A stretch of 50,734 nt of DNA from Candidatus Loosdrechtia aerotolerans (GCA_021646405.1 SOER01000020.1:1-50734), one strand, 5' to 3'; counted from the stretch's first letter, positions 8,995 through 19,121 are shown. Notes: generated by a model from the letters alone, not told the origin. A program made the numbers and translations.

Positions 8995-9810
8995 TTACCC
9001 CATTCTCTCGAAGATAAACCCCTTAAATATTGAGGGTATATTTACTTTCTCGTGTGTATCAAATTCAGCAATAAGTCTATACTCCTTTAATAGAAAAGAA
9101 TTCAGAAAATTTTCTTTATTAAAAAACCAAGCCGGGTAACTTGCCTGGTATATCTCGGGTGAAACTTTCTGAATGGTTATTCTGTCGTTTCCTTTATCCA
9201 GGAATGGCGTTCTATCGAAAACTATGTATCTAAATTCTTTATTGGTAACTTCGGCTAATAAATCATATGGTTTTTCAAGGTATTGAATAACGGCAGAAAA
9301 AAGAATTGTATTTGGACGTTGCTCCCTAAAACAGCTATCAATACTATAATAAAATTTAAGATGTTTATCTTCAAAATAACGTTTCCCGCATTCAACAAAC
9401 TTTTCCTGCTCAACAATATTCCAATATAATTCGTTCAAATGCATAAGAAATTTTCTGTTCTGAAAATATGTACTTCCTAGTGAACCACCAAAATCGACTA
9501 AATTAAGCTGGCTCTCATTTTGCGATGCAATCCATAGAAGAGCAGCTAAAAGAGGCCATGAATATTGGATATTATCAAAGAGAACCGAATCTCTTTCATA
9601 AACTGCTTCACCTTGTTTTACTTTTAATAATGCATCTTTTACTTTATTTACTATCATATCAGAATCATACCCAATAGATGCTGTTTCCGCTTCCCCCCAA
9701 CTTGTATAATTACCGAAAAAGCCATATTTTGCATTCCTGTTTAATAGATATGCCTTGAGAAATACTGGTGGCAGAAAATCTTTCATAATATTTTTAATTT
9801 GCCCATTCAT
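8995..9810 (-). CDS. Putative methyltransferase, TIGR04325 (LIC12133) type, 271 aa
   Basis: The protein resembles the TIGR04325 family of predicted methyltransferases found in surface-polysaccharide clusters. Recognisable parts are FGNYTSWGEAETASIGYDSD near residues 32-51, the SAM-binding-like NLVDFGGSLGSTYFQNR near 103-119, and ILFSAVIQYLEKPYDLL near 170. The C-terminal segment with SYPAWFFNKENFL is also typical. It overlaps the upstream glycosyltransferase by 4 bases (TCAT, TGA/ATG on the minus strand), a sign of coupled translation. No biochemical role is established as far as I know. The stop is TAA. Confidence 0.78.
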   Translation of the reverse strand: MNGQIKNIMKDFLPPVFLKAYLLNRNAKYGFFGNYTSWGEAETASIGYDSDMIVNKVKDALLKVKQGEAVYERDSVLFDNIQYSWPLLAALLWIASQNESQLNLVDFGGSLGSTYFQNRKFLMHLNELYWNIVEQEKFVECGKRYFEDKHLKFYYSIDSCFREQRPNTILFSAVIQYLEKPYDLLAEVTNKEFRYIVFDRTPFLDKGNDRITIQKVSPEIYQASYPAWFFNKENFLNSFLLKEYRLIAEFDTHEKVNIPSIFKGFIFERMG

Positions 9811-10709
9811 GGTAGCCTTGTAAATTTTTTCATCTTGTTAATAATTAAAGTAATAAAAGATATCTTCTTTGATTTTAGATACTTTTCAATTTCTTTATAT
9901 ACAAATTTATTTTCTTCAAGAGGAACTTTTGCTAAAGAAATAGGTTTATTGGAAATCACAGTATTAAACATATTTGATATCCCACCATGGGTTCCGCTAT
10001 CATCATTTCCAATATTGTAGATGAGCGACCCTCCTGGATGAAGCGCAAGCTTTTCTTTTAAGAAAGTGGAAGCACGCCAAAGAGCTGCCCAGGAATCGTT
10101 TCTCCCACGAATTTGATTTACCAACATCTTTGTATAAGGATATGCCCCATTTATGTCAAATATTCTCTGAAGCCTTCTTTTCTTTATTTCATCCAAAAGT
10201 TTCTGACCGTCCGGCTCAAATATATCCCATCCTCTTTTCCAGGTAGCCCATCCCCAACAATCCGCTCCTCTTAGAAAAAACGTTTCGGGCAACCTGGCTT
10301 TAATAGGATACATATAGGCATGAATACATACAACCTTTTCATCATCTTTATAAAATTCCAGTGCCTCATTCATGAATTTCAAAAAATATAGAGAAGTGAT
10401 CATGTCATCTTCTAAGGTAATAATTTTGCCATGTTTATTAACTATTTCTGTAACTCCTGTAATTATAGAATTAGCAAGCCCGATATTAAGATGTTTTTCA
10501 ATTACAGTTACACTCTTAAATCCTGTAACCTTTTTGATGTACTCTCTTACTTTCGATACTTTTTCTCCATCGTTTAAAGATTTTGGACCATCGGAAAATA
10601 TAAAAAGTTCACTGGCCCCTGCTAACTCATTTTTCTGCAACGCTTCAATAGTTTGCTGGGTATGCCATAACCTGTTATAAACAAATAAAACAATCGGAGC
10701 TAAAACCAT
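9807..10709 (-). CDS. GT2/GnT-I-like glycosyltransferase, 300 aa
   Basis: A GT-A glycosyltransferase related to proteins similar to N-acetylglucosaminyltransferase I. The N-terminus APIVLFVYNRLWHTQQTIEAL is characteristic, the metal-binding EDD lies at residues 100-102 (IITLEDDMITS), and GADCWGWATWKRGW near 155-168 is the family's tryptophan-rich signature. NIGNDDSGTHGG near residue 245 is another conserved feature. The length is right. It is followed with a 4-base overlap by the TIGR04325 gene. The acceptor is not predictable. The stop is TGA. Confidence 0.83.
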   Translation of the reverse strand: MVLAPIVLFVYNRLWHTQQTIEALQKNELAGASELFIFSDGPKSLNDGEKVSKVREYIKKVTGFKSVTVIEKHLNIGLANSIITGVTEIVNKHGKIITLEDDMITSLYFLKFMNEALEFYKDDEKVVCIHAYMYPIKARLPETFFLRGADCWGWATWKRGWDIFEPDGQKLLDEIKKRRLQRIFDINGAYPYTKMLVNQIRGRNDSWAALWRASTFLKEKLALHPGGSLIYNIGNDDSGTHGGISNMFNTVISNKPISLAKVPLEENKFVYKEIEKYLKSKKISFITLIINKMKKFTRLP

Positions 10710-10826
10710 CTTCTACCACAAAGATAACGAGGTTTATAAATTAAGAGTAAGTTTCTCCATGAAAATGCTATAAGAGTGATTAAAGTATTTTGTTAAATAC
10801 TATTCTTTTCTACCGTACATCATTAA

Positions 10827-11558
10827 TCAATTATAACTCTTATTTTCCTTAAGCTTATCTATATAAAACAATGAATTAAATGTTTTAGCGAAGAGTTCGT
10901 AATTACGATCGGTTATATAATGATGTAGAGGGCAATCAAAAATATCAGAAAGACTCGATTTCAATGATTCTACTAACAAACATTTTGGCCTATATAGTTT
11001 CCAGTTATTAGACTTCAAGATGTTCAAATCATACCCTTCTGCATCGACAGACATGAAATCAATTGATGTGTTGTTTGGTAAGTATTCTGCAAGTAGCGTA
11101 TCTAACCGGCTCACTTTTACTTTTTTTCTGCCAATTATTCGATAATTTGTATTAGATACCCTTTCCTCTGATAGTTCTCTACTGAATGAATTCAGTGCCG
11201 GCTCATCAAACATAAAATAAGTTAGCTCTCCTTCTTGGTCTGATACACCTATTTCAAGATTTATATCACCAGCACGATACTTTTTAAATAGTTTAATTAC
11301 CGCAGGATTAGGCTCAATATTAATACCCCTCCATCCACGCTTGTAAAAAAAATAGGTGTTGGAGTATTTTTTTGGGTGATAAGCACCTATATCAATATAA
11401 AATCCCGTTCTCTGTTTTTCAAAAATTCGGGAAAGAATCATGTCCTCACCTTCCTGGGAATAGGTTTTTATTGCATAGCAATCCAGCGCATTGAATTTTA
11501 TATGTCTATATGCTTGTAATATCGCACTTGGTAATATTTTTTTTACTACTTCTTTCAT
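10827..11558 (-). CDS. FkbM family methyltransferase, 243 aa
   Basis: A SAM-dependent O-methyltransferase of the FkbM family, likely acting on a sugar hydroxyl. SQEGEDMILSRIF near 35-47, FYIDIGAYHPKKYSNT near 53-68 (SAM-binding motif I variant), NIEPNPAVIKLFKKY and SVDAEGYDLNILKSNNW near 168 are all typical. Length is normal. It is 30 bases after the flippase gene in the leftward polysaccharide run. The stop is TGA. Confidence 0.88.
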   Translation of the reverse strand: MKEVVKKILPSAILQAYRHIKFNALDCYAIKTYSQEGEDMILSRIFEKQRTGFYIDIGAYHPKKYSNTYFFYKRGWRGINIEPNPAVIKLFKKYRAGDINLEIGVSDQEGELTYFMFDEPALNSFSRELSEERVSNTNYRIIGRKKVKVSRLDTLLAEYLPNNTSIDFMSVDAEGYDLNILKSNNWKLYRPKCLLVESLKSSLSDIFDCPLHHYITDRNYELFAKTFNSLFYIDKLKENKSYN

Positions 11559-11588
11559 TGCTTTTTAAGAGTATATAAAATTGGCAAT

Positions 11589-12989
11589 CTAATCTTTTCT
11601 ACCATCCCATATCCTTGGATAGATTATTGCTTTTGCCAGCATAAAGCCAGTTTTATGAAGCGGCTTATAAAAAAAACATGCCCCATGTGCTGCAAACCAA
11701 TAGGCAACGCATGTAGAAATAACCGCTCCCATACCTTCATAAACAGGTATCAACATATAGTTCAGAATAATATTGATTAAACATCCAAGAAAAACAGTCA
11801 CAAAATGAACTCTAGTCCAATTCATTGTAGTGAGGAAGGAGCTGCGTGCAACCCCTAAATTAACAAATAAACCAGCCCAGACAAGAACTGATAGTAAAGT
11901 ACCAGCCTTATTATAATCTTCACCATATAAATTTCTAATAACCCAGTCTGATAAAAAGGTTGTAGGGATTGCAACAATATATGCAAGAAAAACCATTAAA
12001 TTATAAAGTTTTTGTAATTTTTCATAGAAAAATGAGTCAGCAATCTGCTTTGCTTCTATAAGACTAGGGAAAAGTGAAGAGACAATTGACACCGGTATAA
12101 AATACCAAGCCTCGGCAAGCCGTACTGCAGCGGAATAAAAACCAACTTCATGATTTCCAATCATATTCCCTAGCATTATTTGATCAATCCGCATATAAAT
12201 CATAATCATAATGCTTGATAGTATTAATGGCCAACTATCCTTGAGAAGCCTTTTGGCAAGAGAAACACTATTTCGCCAGGCCTTTATGTATTGTTTATTT
12301 ATCCGATAAACTATTATTAATGCCGCTGATCCAATTATCACTTCAGCCAGCCCAGCCCAGACAAATGCAACAAGAGAAGCCTTTATAGAAATTAAAATAA
12401 TCTTAACAAAAGTAATTAGTAAAAAGGCTGTACCCTTAGCATATACAGTGTATTTTGATTTAACTTGTGACTGAAACCAAAAGTCAATGGTATCAAATGC
12501 CTGAAAAATCATCCCCGCAGCACTAATCCCTACCAACCAATGAGTTAGCTTATCGTTAGGTCGGAGTATGAAGATTGCCCCAATAATTAGCACAAATGCA
12601 ATTAATCCGCCGAACAGTTTTAAAACGAAGACAGTACCAAGTATTTCATCCTTGCGAGACCGGTCCTTTACGATATCTCGCACCACAATTCCATCCAGCC
12701 CGAGTGAAGCGAATGCGCTGAATAACGAGACAAAGGCAAGGGCAAAGTTATAGTGCCCAAATTGCTCGGGTCCAAGGTAACGGGCAACCCAAACACCAAC
12801 AAACAATCCCACACCCATACGCAGTATTTTGTCAGCAAACAACCAGCCTGTATTTGTAAGAATCTTTTGTAGAGTAGTGCGGCCTTCTAATCTTGTACGG
12901 ATGAATGCAGGAAGGGATTTAAGTAAGGTTTGGTTCATTTTTGAGAAGAAAAAAACACGGAACGTTAAAATAGATTGAAAAATAAACAC
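11589..12989 (-). CDS. Oligosaccharide flippase (Wzx/PST-like), 466 aa
   Basis: A polytopic membrane protein of the polysaccharide transport family that should move lipid-linked oligosaccharide units across the inner membrane. Around 12-14 hydrophobic segments are visible; the N-terminal signature is NTGWLFADKILRMGVGLFVG followed by WVARYLGPEQFGHYNFALAF, standard for Wzx-like flippases. The likely start is the internal ATG at 12938 (MNQTLLKSLP), giving 449 aa; the 17 extra residues are hydrophobic and no ribosome-binding site decides between them. No polymerase (Wzy) gene is visible nearby. It ends with TAG, with the next in-frame stop eight codons on. Confidence 0.88.
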   Translation of the reverse strand: MFIFQSILTFRVFFFSKMNQTLLKSLPAFIRTRLEGRTTLQKILTNTGWLFADKILRMGVGLFVGVWVARYLGPEQFGHYNFALAFVSLFSAFASLGLDGIVVRDIVKDRSRKDEILGTVFVLKLFGGLIAFVLIIGAIFILRPNDKLTHWLVGISAAGMIFQAFDTIDFWFQSQVKSKYTVYAKGTAFLLITFVKIILISIKASLVAFVWAGLAEVIIGSAALIIVYRINKQYIKAWRNSVSLAKRLLKDSWPLILSSIMIMIYMRIDQIMLGNMIGNHEVGFYSAAVRLAEAWYFIPVSIVSSLFPSLIEAKQIADSFFYEKLQKLYNLMVFLAYIVAIPTTFLSDWVIRNLYGEDYNKAGTLLSVLVWAGLFVNLGVARSSFLTTMNWTRVHFVTVFLGCLINIILNYMLIPVYEGMGAVISTCVAYWFAAHGACFFYKPLHKTGFMLAKAIIYPRIWDGRKD

Positions 12990-13033
12990 AGTAACTATTT
13001 TTTCAACTTAAATAAAATAAAAATTCCAACACA

Positions 13034-14382
<1,349 letters not shown>

Positions 14383-15537
14383 TTAATTTTGAATATGATT
14401 CACTGCAAGGTTATTCCTCGTCCAGGATATTCCTTTTTTCTCCAATATCTTCTTCCCATCACTATTTGTATTTATACCTATGAGCTCCATATCTGAATCA
14501 ACCATTATCTTAATAAGTTCCTCAAAGGTGACCTTAGGTTCCCAGCCCAGTTTCTCCTTTGCCTTAACAATATCTGCCTGTAAAATATTTACATCTGTTG
14601 GCCTAAAATATTTGGGATCTATCTCAATGAGGGTATCCCCAACTTTTATATGAGAATCTAAAGATGTGAGATGAGGACGCAAGGATTTTATAATACCCAC
14701 CTGGTTAACTCCTTCACCTTTCCATTCTATCTCAATGCCAGCATAGCTGAAGGCAGACTCAACAAATTCTCTTACCGAATGACTTTTCCCTGTACCTATT
14801 ACATAATCATCCGGTCTGTCCTGTTGAAGCATGAGCCATTGACATATCACATATTCAGGAGTAAAGCCCCAATCTCTCTTTGTTTCCAGGTTTCCAAGGT
14901 ATAACCTTTTCTGTTTTCCGGCTATTATTTGTGCTATCGCCCGGCTTATCTTTCTTGTTACAAAGGTCTCTCCCCTCCTCGGTGATTCGTGATTAAATAA
15001 TATGCCGTTACAGGCAAACATATTGTATCCATCTCTATAATTAACGGTCATCCAGTAAGCATAAACCTTAGCTGCCGCATAAGGGCTTCTCGGCTTAAAA
15101 GGGGTTTTTTCATTCTGTGGAGGCAGCGCGTCCCCAAACATTTCACTGCTGCTTGCCTGATAGAACTTAACCTTAATGCCACTTCTTCTGATAGCCTCCA
15201 GTATCCTGGTTGTACCCAGCCCTGTAATGTTTCCTGTAAATTCCGGCATATCAAAGCTAACGCGTACGTGACTTTGAGCCGCTAAATGGTAAATTTCATC
15301 TGGTTGAATGTTATAGATAAGATTGGTGATTTGGCCTGAATCCGAAAGATCGCCATAATGGAGGAAAAGCCGTACATTATATTCATGAGGATCCTAGTAG
15401 AGATGGTCTATTCTGTCCGTATTAAAGGTACTGGAACGACGAATAAGTCCGTGGACTTCATACCCATGAGATAAGAGAAATTCTGTCAGATACGAACCAT
15501 CCTGACCCGTAATTCCTGTTATTAATGCCTTTTTCAT
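14383..15537 (-). pseudogene. gmd: GDP-mannose 4,6-dehydratase interrupted by one amber codon
   Basis: Gmd converts GDP-mannose to GDP-4-keto-6-deoxymannose. Reading from the ATG at 15537 gives a normal N-terminus ([20 protein letters not shown]) with the GxxGxxG cofactor motif. At codon 48 a single TAG (15394-15396) interrupts the frame inside DHLY-stop-DPHEYN; this family normally has Gln there (HLYQDPH). The frame then continues intact to TAA at 14383, with [10 protein letters not shown] and the catalytic [12 protein letters not shown], for a total of 384 codons. The longest uninterrupted frame from an internal ATG (15249) lacks the cofactor-binding strand. It could be a recent point-mutation pseudogene (CAG to TAG), a suppressed stop, or a sequencing error. 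Confidence 0.87.
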
Positions 15538-15547
15538 ACCTTAATTG

Positions 15548-15576
15548 ATTTTAACCTAAATATTTTAAGTTAAAAT
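15548..15576. promoter_or_regulatory. 29-bp AT-rich palindrome upstream of gmd
   Basis: Arms ATTTTAAC and GTTAAAAT extend to 12 complementary pairs out of 14 around base 15562. It begins 11 bases upstream of the gmd start codon at 15537, where an operator or leader hairpin could affect transcription or translation. No family of regulator can be assigned. Confidence 0.35.
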
Positions 15577-15770
15577 GACACAAGAGAATGCAAATTTTAA
15601 CTCAGAATACTATTTTCAATAGTCAGATATTTTTATTCAAAAGAAATTTTGCAGAAAACTACCTCCTCACGTAACATTTAGAAATAGGATTATAGTAAAA
15701 TCTTACGTATTTCACTAACTTTTTTCTTAACACTTCATTAAGTGCTTATCTTAATGGATTGGTTTAAATG

Positions 15771-15823
15771 AAAAGAGGGTAAGTACTTAGCTTGTTGTAC
15801 AAACTAAATGCTTACCCTCTTTT
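15771..15823. terminator. Two-way hairpin terminator, 13-bp stem
   Basis: AAAAGAGGGTAAG (15771-15783) pairs perfectly with CTTACCCTCTTTT (15811-15823). The A-tract on one side and the T-tract on the other make it usable in both directions. On the minus strand it ends the tatA and small-peptide transcript coming from the right, separating it from gmd. Confidence 0.7.
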
Positions 15824-15868
15824 TACTATCTGGATATGAATCACAGCAGGGATTACGCTAAGGGTTAT

Positions 15869-15970
15869 TTACCCCTTAGTCCTTCCAACCCTTCTCCCCT
15901 TGCAGCCCATCCTTCCATGGTTTGCCCGCTTACTTTTCCAGGTAAATCTTATTCTTCTCTTATCTCTCAT
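15869..15970 (-). CDS. Candidate 33-aa very basic small protein
   Basis: An ATG at 15970 opens a 33-codon frame ending in TAA, lying between tatA and the terminator at 15771-15823. The peptide has 11 Arg and 5 Lys, a central FTWKSKRANHGR and an end rich in Gly/Arg/Lys (CKGRRVGRTKG). The RANHGR stretch reminds me of the KANHGKRP motif of tiny ribosome-associated proteins such as actinobacterial bL37; that comparison is from memory and unverified. A GGGAG sequence lies about 13 bases upstream and AGGAGG about 30 bases upstream, so the ribosome-binding site is not ideal. A ribosomal or RNA-binding role is a guess. Confidence 0.45.
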   Translation of the reverse strand: MRDKRRIRFTWKSKRANHGRMGCKGRRVGRTKG

Positions 15971-16116
15971 AGTATCATTCCCACTCCCAAAAACAAAAAA
16001 TCCTCCTACCGATCCCCTTTTATCAGCTTAAATACCACAACATCTTTTTACATCAGATTATTATCCGGAATCCATAGTCAACAAGTAACTCATCTGACCT
16101 TTAGAAATAACCTTTG

Positions 16117-16338
16117 TTATTTACTCTCTTGCTTGGTAGCTTCTTTCTCAAGATCTATCCTTGCTGAGGGCCTGTCACTCGCATCTTCTACATCTTGCTC
16201 AACGCCCTTAACGCCTTTCTTAAACTCAACAATACCCCGGCCTAACGACTTCATTACATCGGGAAGCCGTTTACCAAAGATGAGAAGTGCTACAATCAGG
16301 ATAATAAACCACTCCCAACCACCTGGCATACTAAACAT
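16117..16338 (-). CDS. tatA: Sec-independent protein translocase subunit TatA/E, 73 aa
   Basis: A small membrane protein of the twin-arginine translocation pathway, forming the channel part that exports folded proteins. It has a short N-terminal helix (WEWFIILIVALLIFGKRLPDV, with the FGxxLP hinge) followed by an amphipathic helix (MKSLGRGIVEFKKGVKGV) and a charged tail. The start ATG has a strong AAGGAGG site 8 bases upstream. No tatB or tatC is adjacent. The stop is TAA. Confidence 0.93.
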   Translation of the reverse strand: MFSMPGGWEWFIILIVALLIFGKRLPDVMKSLGRGIVEFKKGVKGVEQDVEDASDRPSARIDLEKEATKQESK

Positions 16339-16430
16339 AATTTATGCCTCCTTAATAGAGAAAATTTAAAGACAATTACTTAAAATTATATCCTCAGGTA
16401 AATAAAAATCAATGGATTTTCAAATAAAAA

Positions 16431-17432
16431 TTATTTCTTGTAAGGCCTTACTTCCCTCAGTGTCTTTACAAGGAGGGATATATCCGATGGCATATCTACC
16501 TGAAATTCCATTTTTTTCTTTGGAACAGGATGAAAAAACTCAATTTTGTGTGCATGAAGCGCTTGCCTTTCAATAATTGGAATCTCTTCAGGACCCCTCT
16601 CTTTCTGTAAAAGGTCTGAAAGATAACAATCTTCCCTGGTACTATAGAGAAAATCGGCAACAACGGGGTGTCCTATAGCACGCATATGTACACGAATCTG
16701 ATGTGTCCTGCCCGTCTTTGGCATAACCTTCACGAGGGTATAGCCACAAAAACGTTCTAATACTTCGTAGACAGATATGGCCTCCCTGCCGATATCGCGT
16801 CTTATTCCCATCTTCTGCGTCTCAGTCTTATGTCTTCCGATGGGTAAATTAATTTCATCAGAATCCAGCCTGACCTCACCTTCGACCACGGCAAGGTATT
16901 CCTTCTTAACCTGTCGTTTCTCAAACTGCATGGCAATGTGTGAATGGACAACATCGCTTTTAATCGATAACATAATTCCGCTCGTGTCTCTATCCAGTCG
17001 ATGAACAATTCCTGCTTTTAGCGGACCGTTAATCTGAGAAAGGTTCTGACAGTGGAAGGTCAGCGCATTTACAAGCGTTCCGGAAGGATGCCCTCCTGCG
17101 GGGTGGACGACCATATCTGACGGCTTGTTAATAAGCATCAGATAATCGTCCTCGTATACGATATCGAGAGGAATGTCTTCGGGGATAATCTTGTTTTCCG
17201 CCAGGATAGGAACACGAATGGATATAGTATCCCCCTTCTGGATATCATAGCTGCTCTTGACCGCACGCCCGTTAACCAATACAGACCCTTCTTTTATAAG
17301 TTTCTGAATACAGGTCCTTGAATAATCAGGGAGACGCAAGGCAAGGTATCTATCGATCCTTCTGTCTTCAAACGACTTCTTTATATCGAAGATAAACTCT
17401 TTTGTTTTTGGAACTTCCTGCAATATATTCAT
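16431..17432 (-). CDS. rluD: RluA/RluD-family pseudouridine synthase
   Basis: An enzyme that isomerises uridine to pseudouridine in 23S rRNA or a similar RNA. An N-terminal S4 RNA-binding domain (RYLALRLPDYSRTCIQKLIKEG and VLVNGRAVKSSYDIQKGD) precedes the catalytic domain with the invariant aspartate in GIVHRLDRDTSGIML. GRTHQIRVHMRAIGHPV is the other family signature. The frame can start at a GTG at 17480 (349 aa) or at ATG 17432 (333 aa); I prefer the ATG, but neither has a clear ribosome-binding site. Which uridines it modifies cannot be told from sequence. The stop is TAA. Confidence 0.92.
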   Translation of the reverse strand: MNILQEVPKTKEFIFDIKKSFEDRRIDRYLALRLPDYSRTCIQKLIKEGSVLVNGRAVKSSYDIQKGDTISIRVPILAENKIIPEDIPLDIVYEDDYLMLINKPSDMVVHPAGGHPSGTLVNALTFHCQNLSQINGPLKAGIVHRLDRDTSGIMLSIKSDVVHSHIAMQFEKRQVKKEYLAVVEGEVRLDSDEINLPIGRHKTETQKMGIRRDIGREAISVYEVLERFCGYTLVKVMPKTGRTHQIRVHMRAIGHPVVADFLYSTREDCYLSDLLQKERGPEEIPIIERQALHAHKIEFFHPVPKKKMEFQVDMPSDISLLVKTLREVRPYKK

Positions 17433-17563
17433 GACAAAACAACAATCACTCAAGATTAAACGAAAATCTCCATTATCCACTTTTTTCTCAGAAAGGGATA
17501 AAGGAGAGATTATAACATCCGGGAGAGATCCTCTGAATATTACTAATATCCTGGATCAAATAT

Positions 17564-18214
17564 CTATCGAATGGCTGAAAGACGGTATTGCGCCAGGGTA
17601 GCACAACTACTGTTTGGAGAAAGTTCTACCGCCCTGGTATATGAACGGACTGCATCATCGGTTTGGCCAAGTTTTTCATAGCAACGACCTGCATCCCATT
17701 CTACTTGAGCAGTGAGAAAACTATTCTGAGCAGCAACCGTCTCAAACTGCTGAACCGCTTCTGATAAGAGCCCTTTTTCCTCATAGGCATACCCCAGAGA
17801 TTGCCTTACTATAGGACTAAGGGAATGACTCCTGTACCTGTTCAGGAAATCATTATATGCCTGAATGGCTTCATCATAGTTTTTTAACCGGTAAGAAACA
17901 TTTCCCAACTGGAATAATACCCATGGTGTAGCGCTTGTAGAAGACATGTTATCCCTGATATATTTATAAGCATTAGCCGCAGAGGATAGTGCAGCGTCTC
18001 GTTCCTTAGCCTCTTTTCCCCGCGGTTCCAATGCCATTGTCAAATCCTTATTTATTTTCCATAGGTTCTGCCATGCAGCCTGCGTCTTCTTCTTATTCAT
18101 TGTAATAAAAGAGAGAGAGCCTGCACTGGCAGCAATGGCAACACCAACACCAATACCAATATATACCTTATATTTATTAAGTGTTTTTATTATATTTGCA
18201 GTAGATTCGTTCAT
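17564..18214 (-). CDS. TPR-repeat protein with N-terminal membrane anchor, 216 aa
   Basis: Residues 15-37 form one membrane segment (VYIGIGVGVAIAASAGSLSFI) preceded by a lysine, so the rest faces the periplasm or equivalent compartment. The rest is helical with tetratricopeptide-like units: WVLFQLGNVSYRLKNYDEAI, SLGYAYEEKGLLSEAVQQFE and WDAGRCYEKLGQTDDAVRSYT. The topology resembles YfgM-type anchored TPR proteins, which assist envelope protein complexes, but the similarity is only general. It ends with TAG, with a tandem TAG-TAA eight codons further on. Confidence 0.8.
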   Translation of the reverse strand: MNESTANIIKTLNKYKVYIGIGVGVAIAASAGSLSFITMNKKKTQAAWQNLWKINKDLTMALEPRGKEAKERDAALSSAANAYKYIRDNMSSTSATPWVLFQLGNVSYRLKNYDEAIQAYNDFLNRYRSHSLSPIVRQSLGYAYEEKGLLSEAVQQFETVAAQNSFLTAQVEWDAGRCYEKLGQTDDAVRSYTRAVELSPNSSCATLAQYRLSAIR

Positions 18215-18232
18215 TTTCTTCTTTCTTTTCTG

Positions 18233-18874
18233 TTATAAACTAACGAGAAATTCTGCTTCCTGAAACATCCCTTTGATATCGTCTTCTTCCATACCTGCCC
18301 CGCGAGCAATCTGTCCAGCATAACTACGGTCTACCAGATCGTCAGGCGTATGAGAATCTGAACCAAAGACAAGTTTGGCCCCTGTCTTCTTTGCTATTTT
18401 AACAACATGCCCGTTTGCATAGGCATGCCCTTTCCTGCCGGAGACCTCAAGTTTTACATTATTATTCCTTGCCAGCACCGCATCATCCTCGGTTATAAGA
18501 CCCGGATGGGCCAGGATGTCTGTACCAGCTTCTATAGCTGCCCGGTTTGTCCCTGGTAAAACGGGTTCAGTAACGGTTTCACCATGAACTATCACGATAA
18601 AGGCCCCTAATGCCCTTGCCCGCGCTACCATGGATTTTATATGCTCTGGCCGGAGATGCGTCAATTCAACGCCTCCGTAAACTCTGATTTTTGATACGGA
18701 GGTAATCTCTTTACAAGCCTTTACTATATTGGGGATTACGATGTCTATATTAGAATAATCGGCATGGTCTGTTATCACTAACCCGCGAAAGCCCTTTACC
18801 TCGCAACGCCTGGCCAGCTCTGCCGGCAGAAGCACACCATCAGAAAACAGCGTGTGAGTATGCAGATCAATCAT
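18233..18874 (-). CDS. PHP-domain metal-dependent phosphoesterase, 213 aa
   Basis: A polymerase/histidinol-phosphatase (PHP) domain protein. The metal ligands are visible: DLHTHTLFSDG at the N-terminus, ITDHADYSN near residue 35, GGVELTHLRPEHI near 67, ILAHPGLI near 119, and LVFGSDSHTPDDL near 170. Such proteins hydrolyse phosphate esters; this one lacks polymerase domains and is near histidinol-phosphatase size, but the substrate is not predictable. It is followed 18 bases later by the TPR protein gene. The stop is TAA. Confidence 0.88.
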   Translation of the reverse strand: MIDLHTHTLFSDGVLLPAELARRCEVKGFRGLVITDHADYSNIDIVIPNIVKACKEITSVSKIRVYGGVELTHLRPEHIKSMVARARALGAFIVIVHGETVTEPVLPGTNRAAIEAGTDILAHPGLITEDDAVLARNNNVKLEVSGRKGHAYANGHVVKIAKKTGAKLVFGSDSHTPDDLVDRSYAGQIARGAGMEEDDIKGMFQEAEFLVSL

Positions 18875-19047
18875 CCTAGCCCCAAAAATTATCCGGGTTC
18901 ATCGAGAGGGTTACCGAGTTACTCAGGGGAATAAAAGGTCTCTGGCTCTCAACCACTCAACTCCATACCTTATCAGTAATAACGCTCTCCCGCACCTTTA
19001 GGTTCCCTTCAGAACGTGTTTATGCAGCAAAATTAAGAAGCAATTAA

Positions 19048-19121
19048 TGCGCCCGAGACGATTTGAACGTCTGACCTACGGTTTAGGAAACCGTCGCTCT
19101 ATCCTGCTGAGCTACGGGCGC
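19048..19121 (-). tRNA. tRNA-Arg (anticodon CCU)
   Basis: On the minus strand the 7-bp acceptor stem GCGCCCG/CGGGCGC encloses a complete cloverleaf. The D arm begins AGCTCAGCAGG, the anticodon arm is ACGGT-TTCCTAA-ACCGT with anticodon CCT, and the T arm contains GTTCAAATC. The 3' CCA is not encoded; the discriminator base is A. It stands alone between the PHP gene and yidD. Confidence 0.95.

Larger units (their letters stand above)
15538..15868. other. 331-base intergenic region: gmd leader and terminator
   Basis: This AT-rich stretch holds the palindrome just upstream of gmd (15548-15576) and the hairpin terminator (15771-15823). Nothing else that looks like a gene was found on either strand. 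The promoter for the leftward polysaccharide genes probably lies between 15577 and 15770, but I cannot point to a confident -35/-10 pair. Confidence 0.5.

Noticed and set aside
15836-16369. 177-codon plus-strand frame opposite tatA
   Set aside because: It is antisense to tatA, rich in Ser/Pro/Thr without domain features, and tatA on the other strand has a strong ribosome-binding site and clear family motifs.
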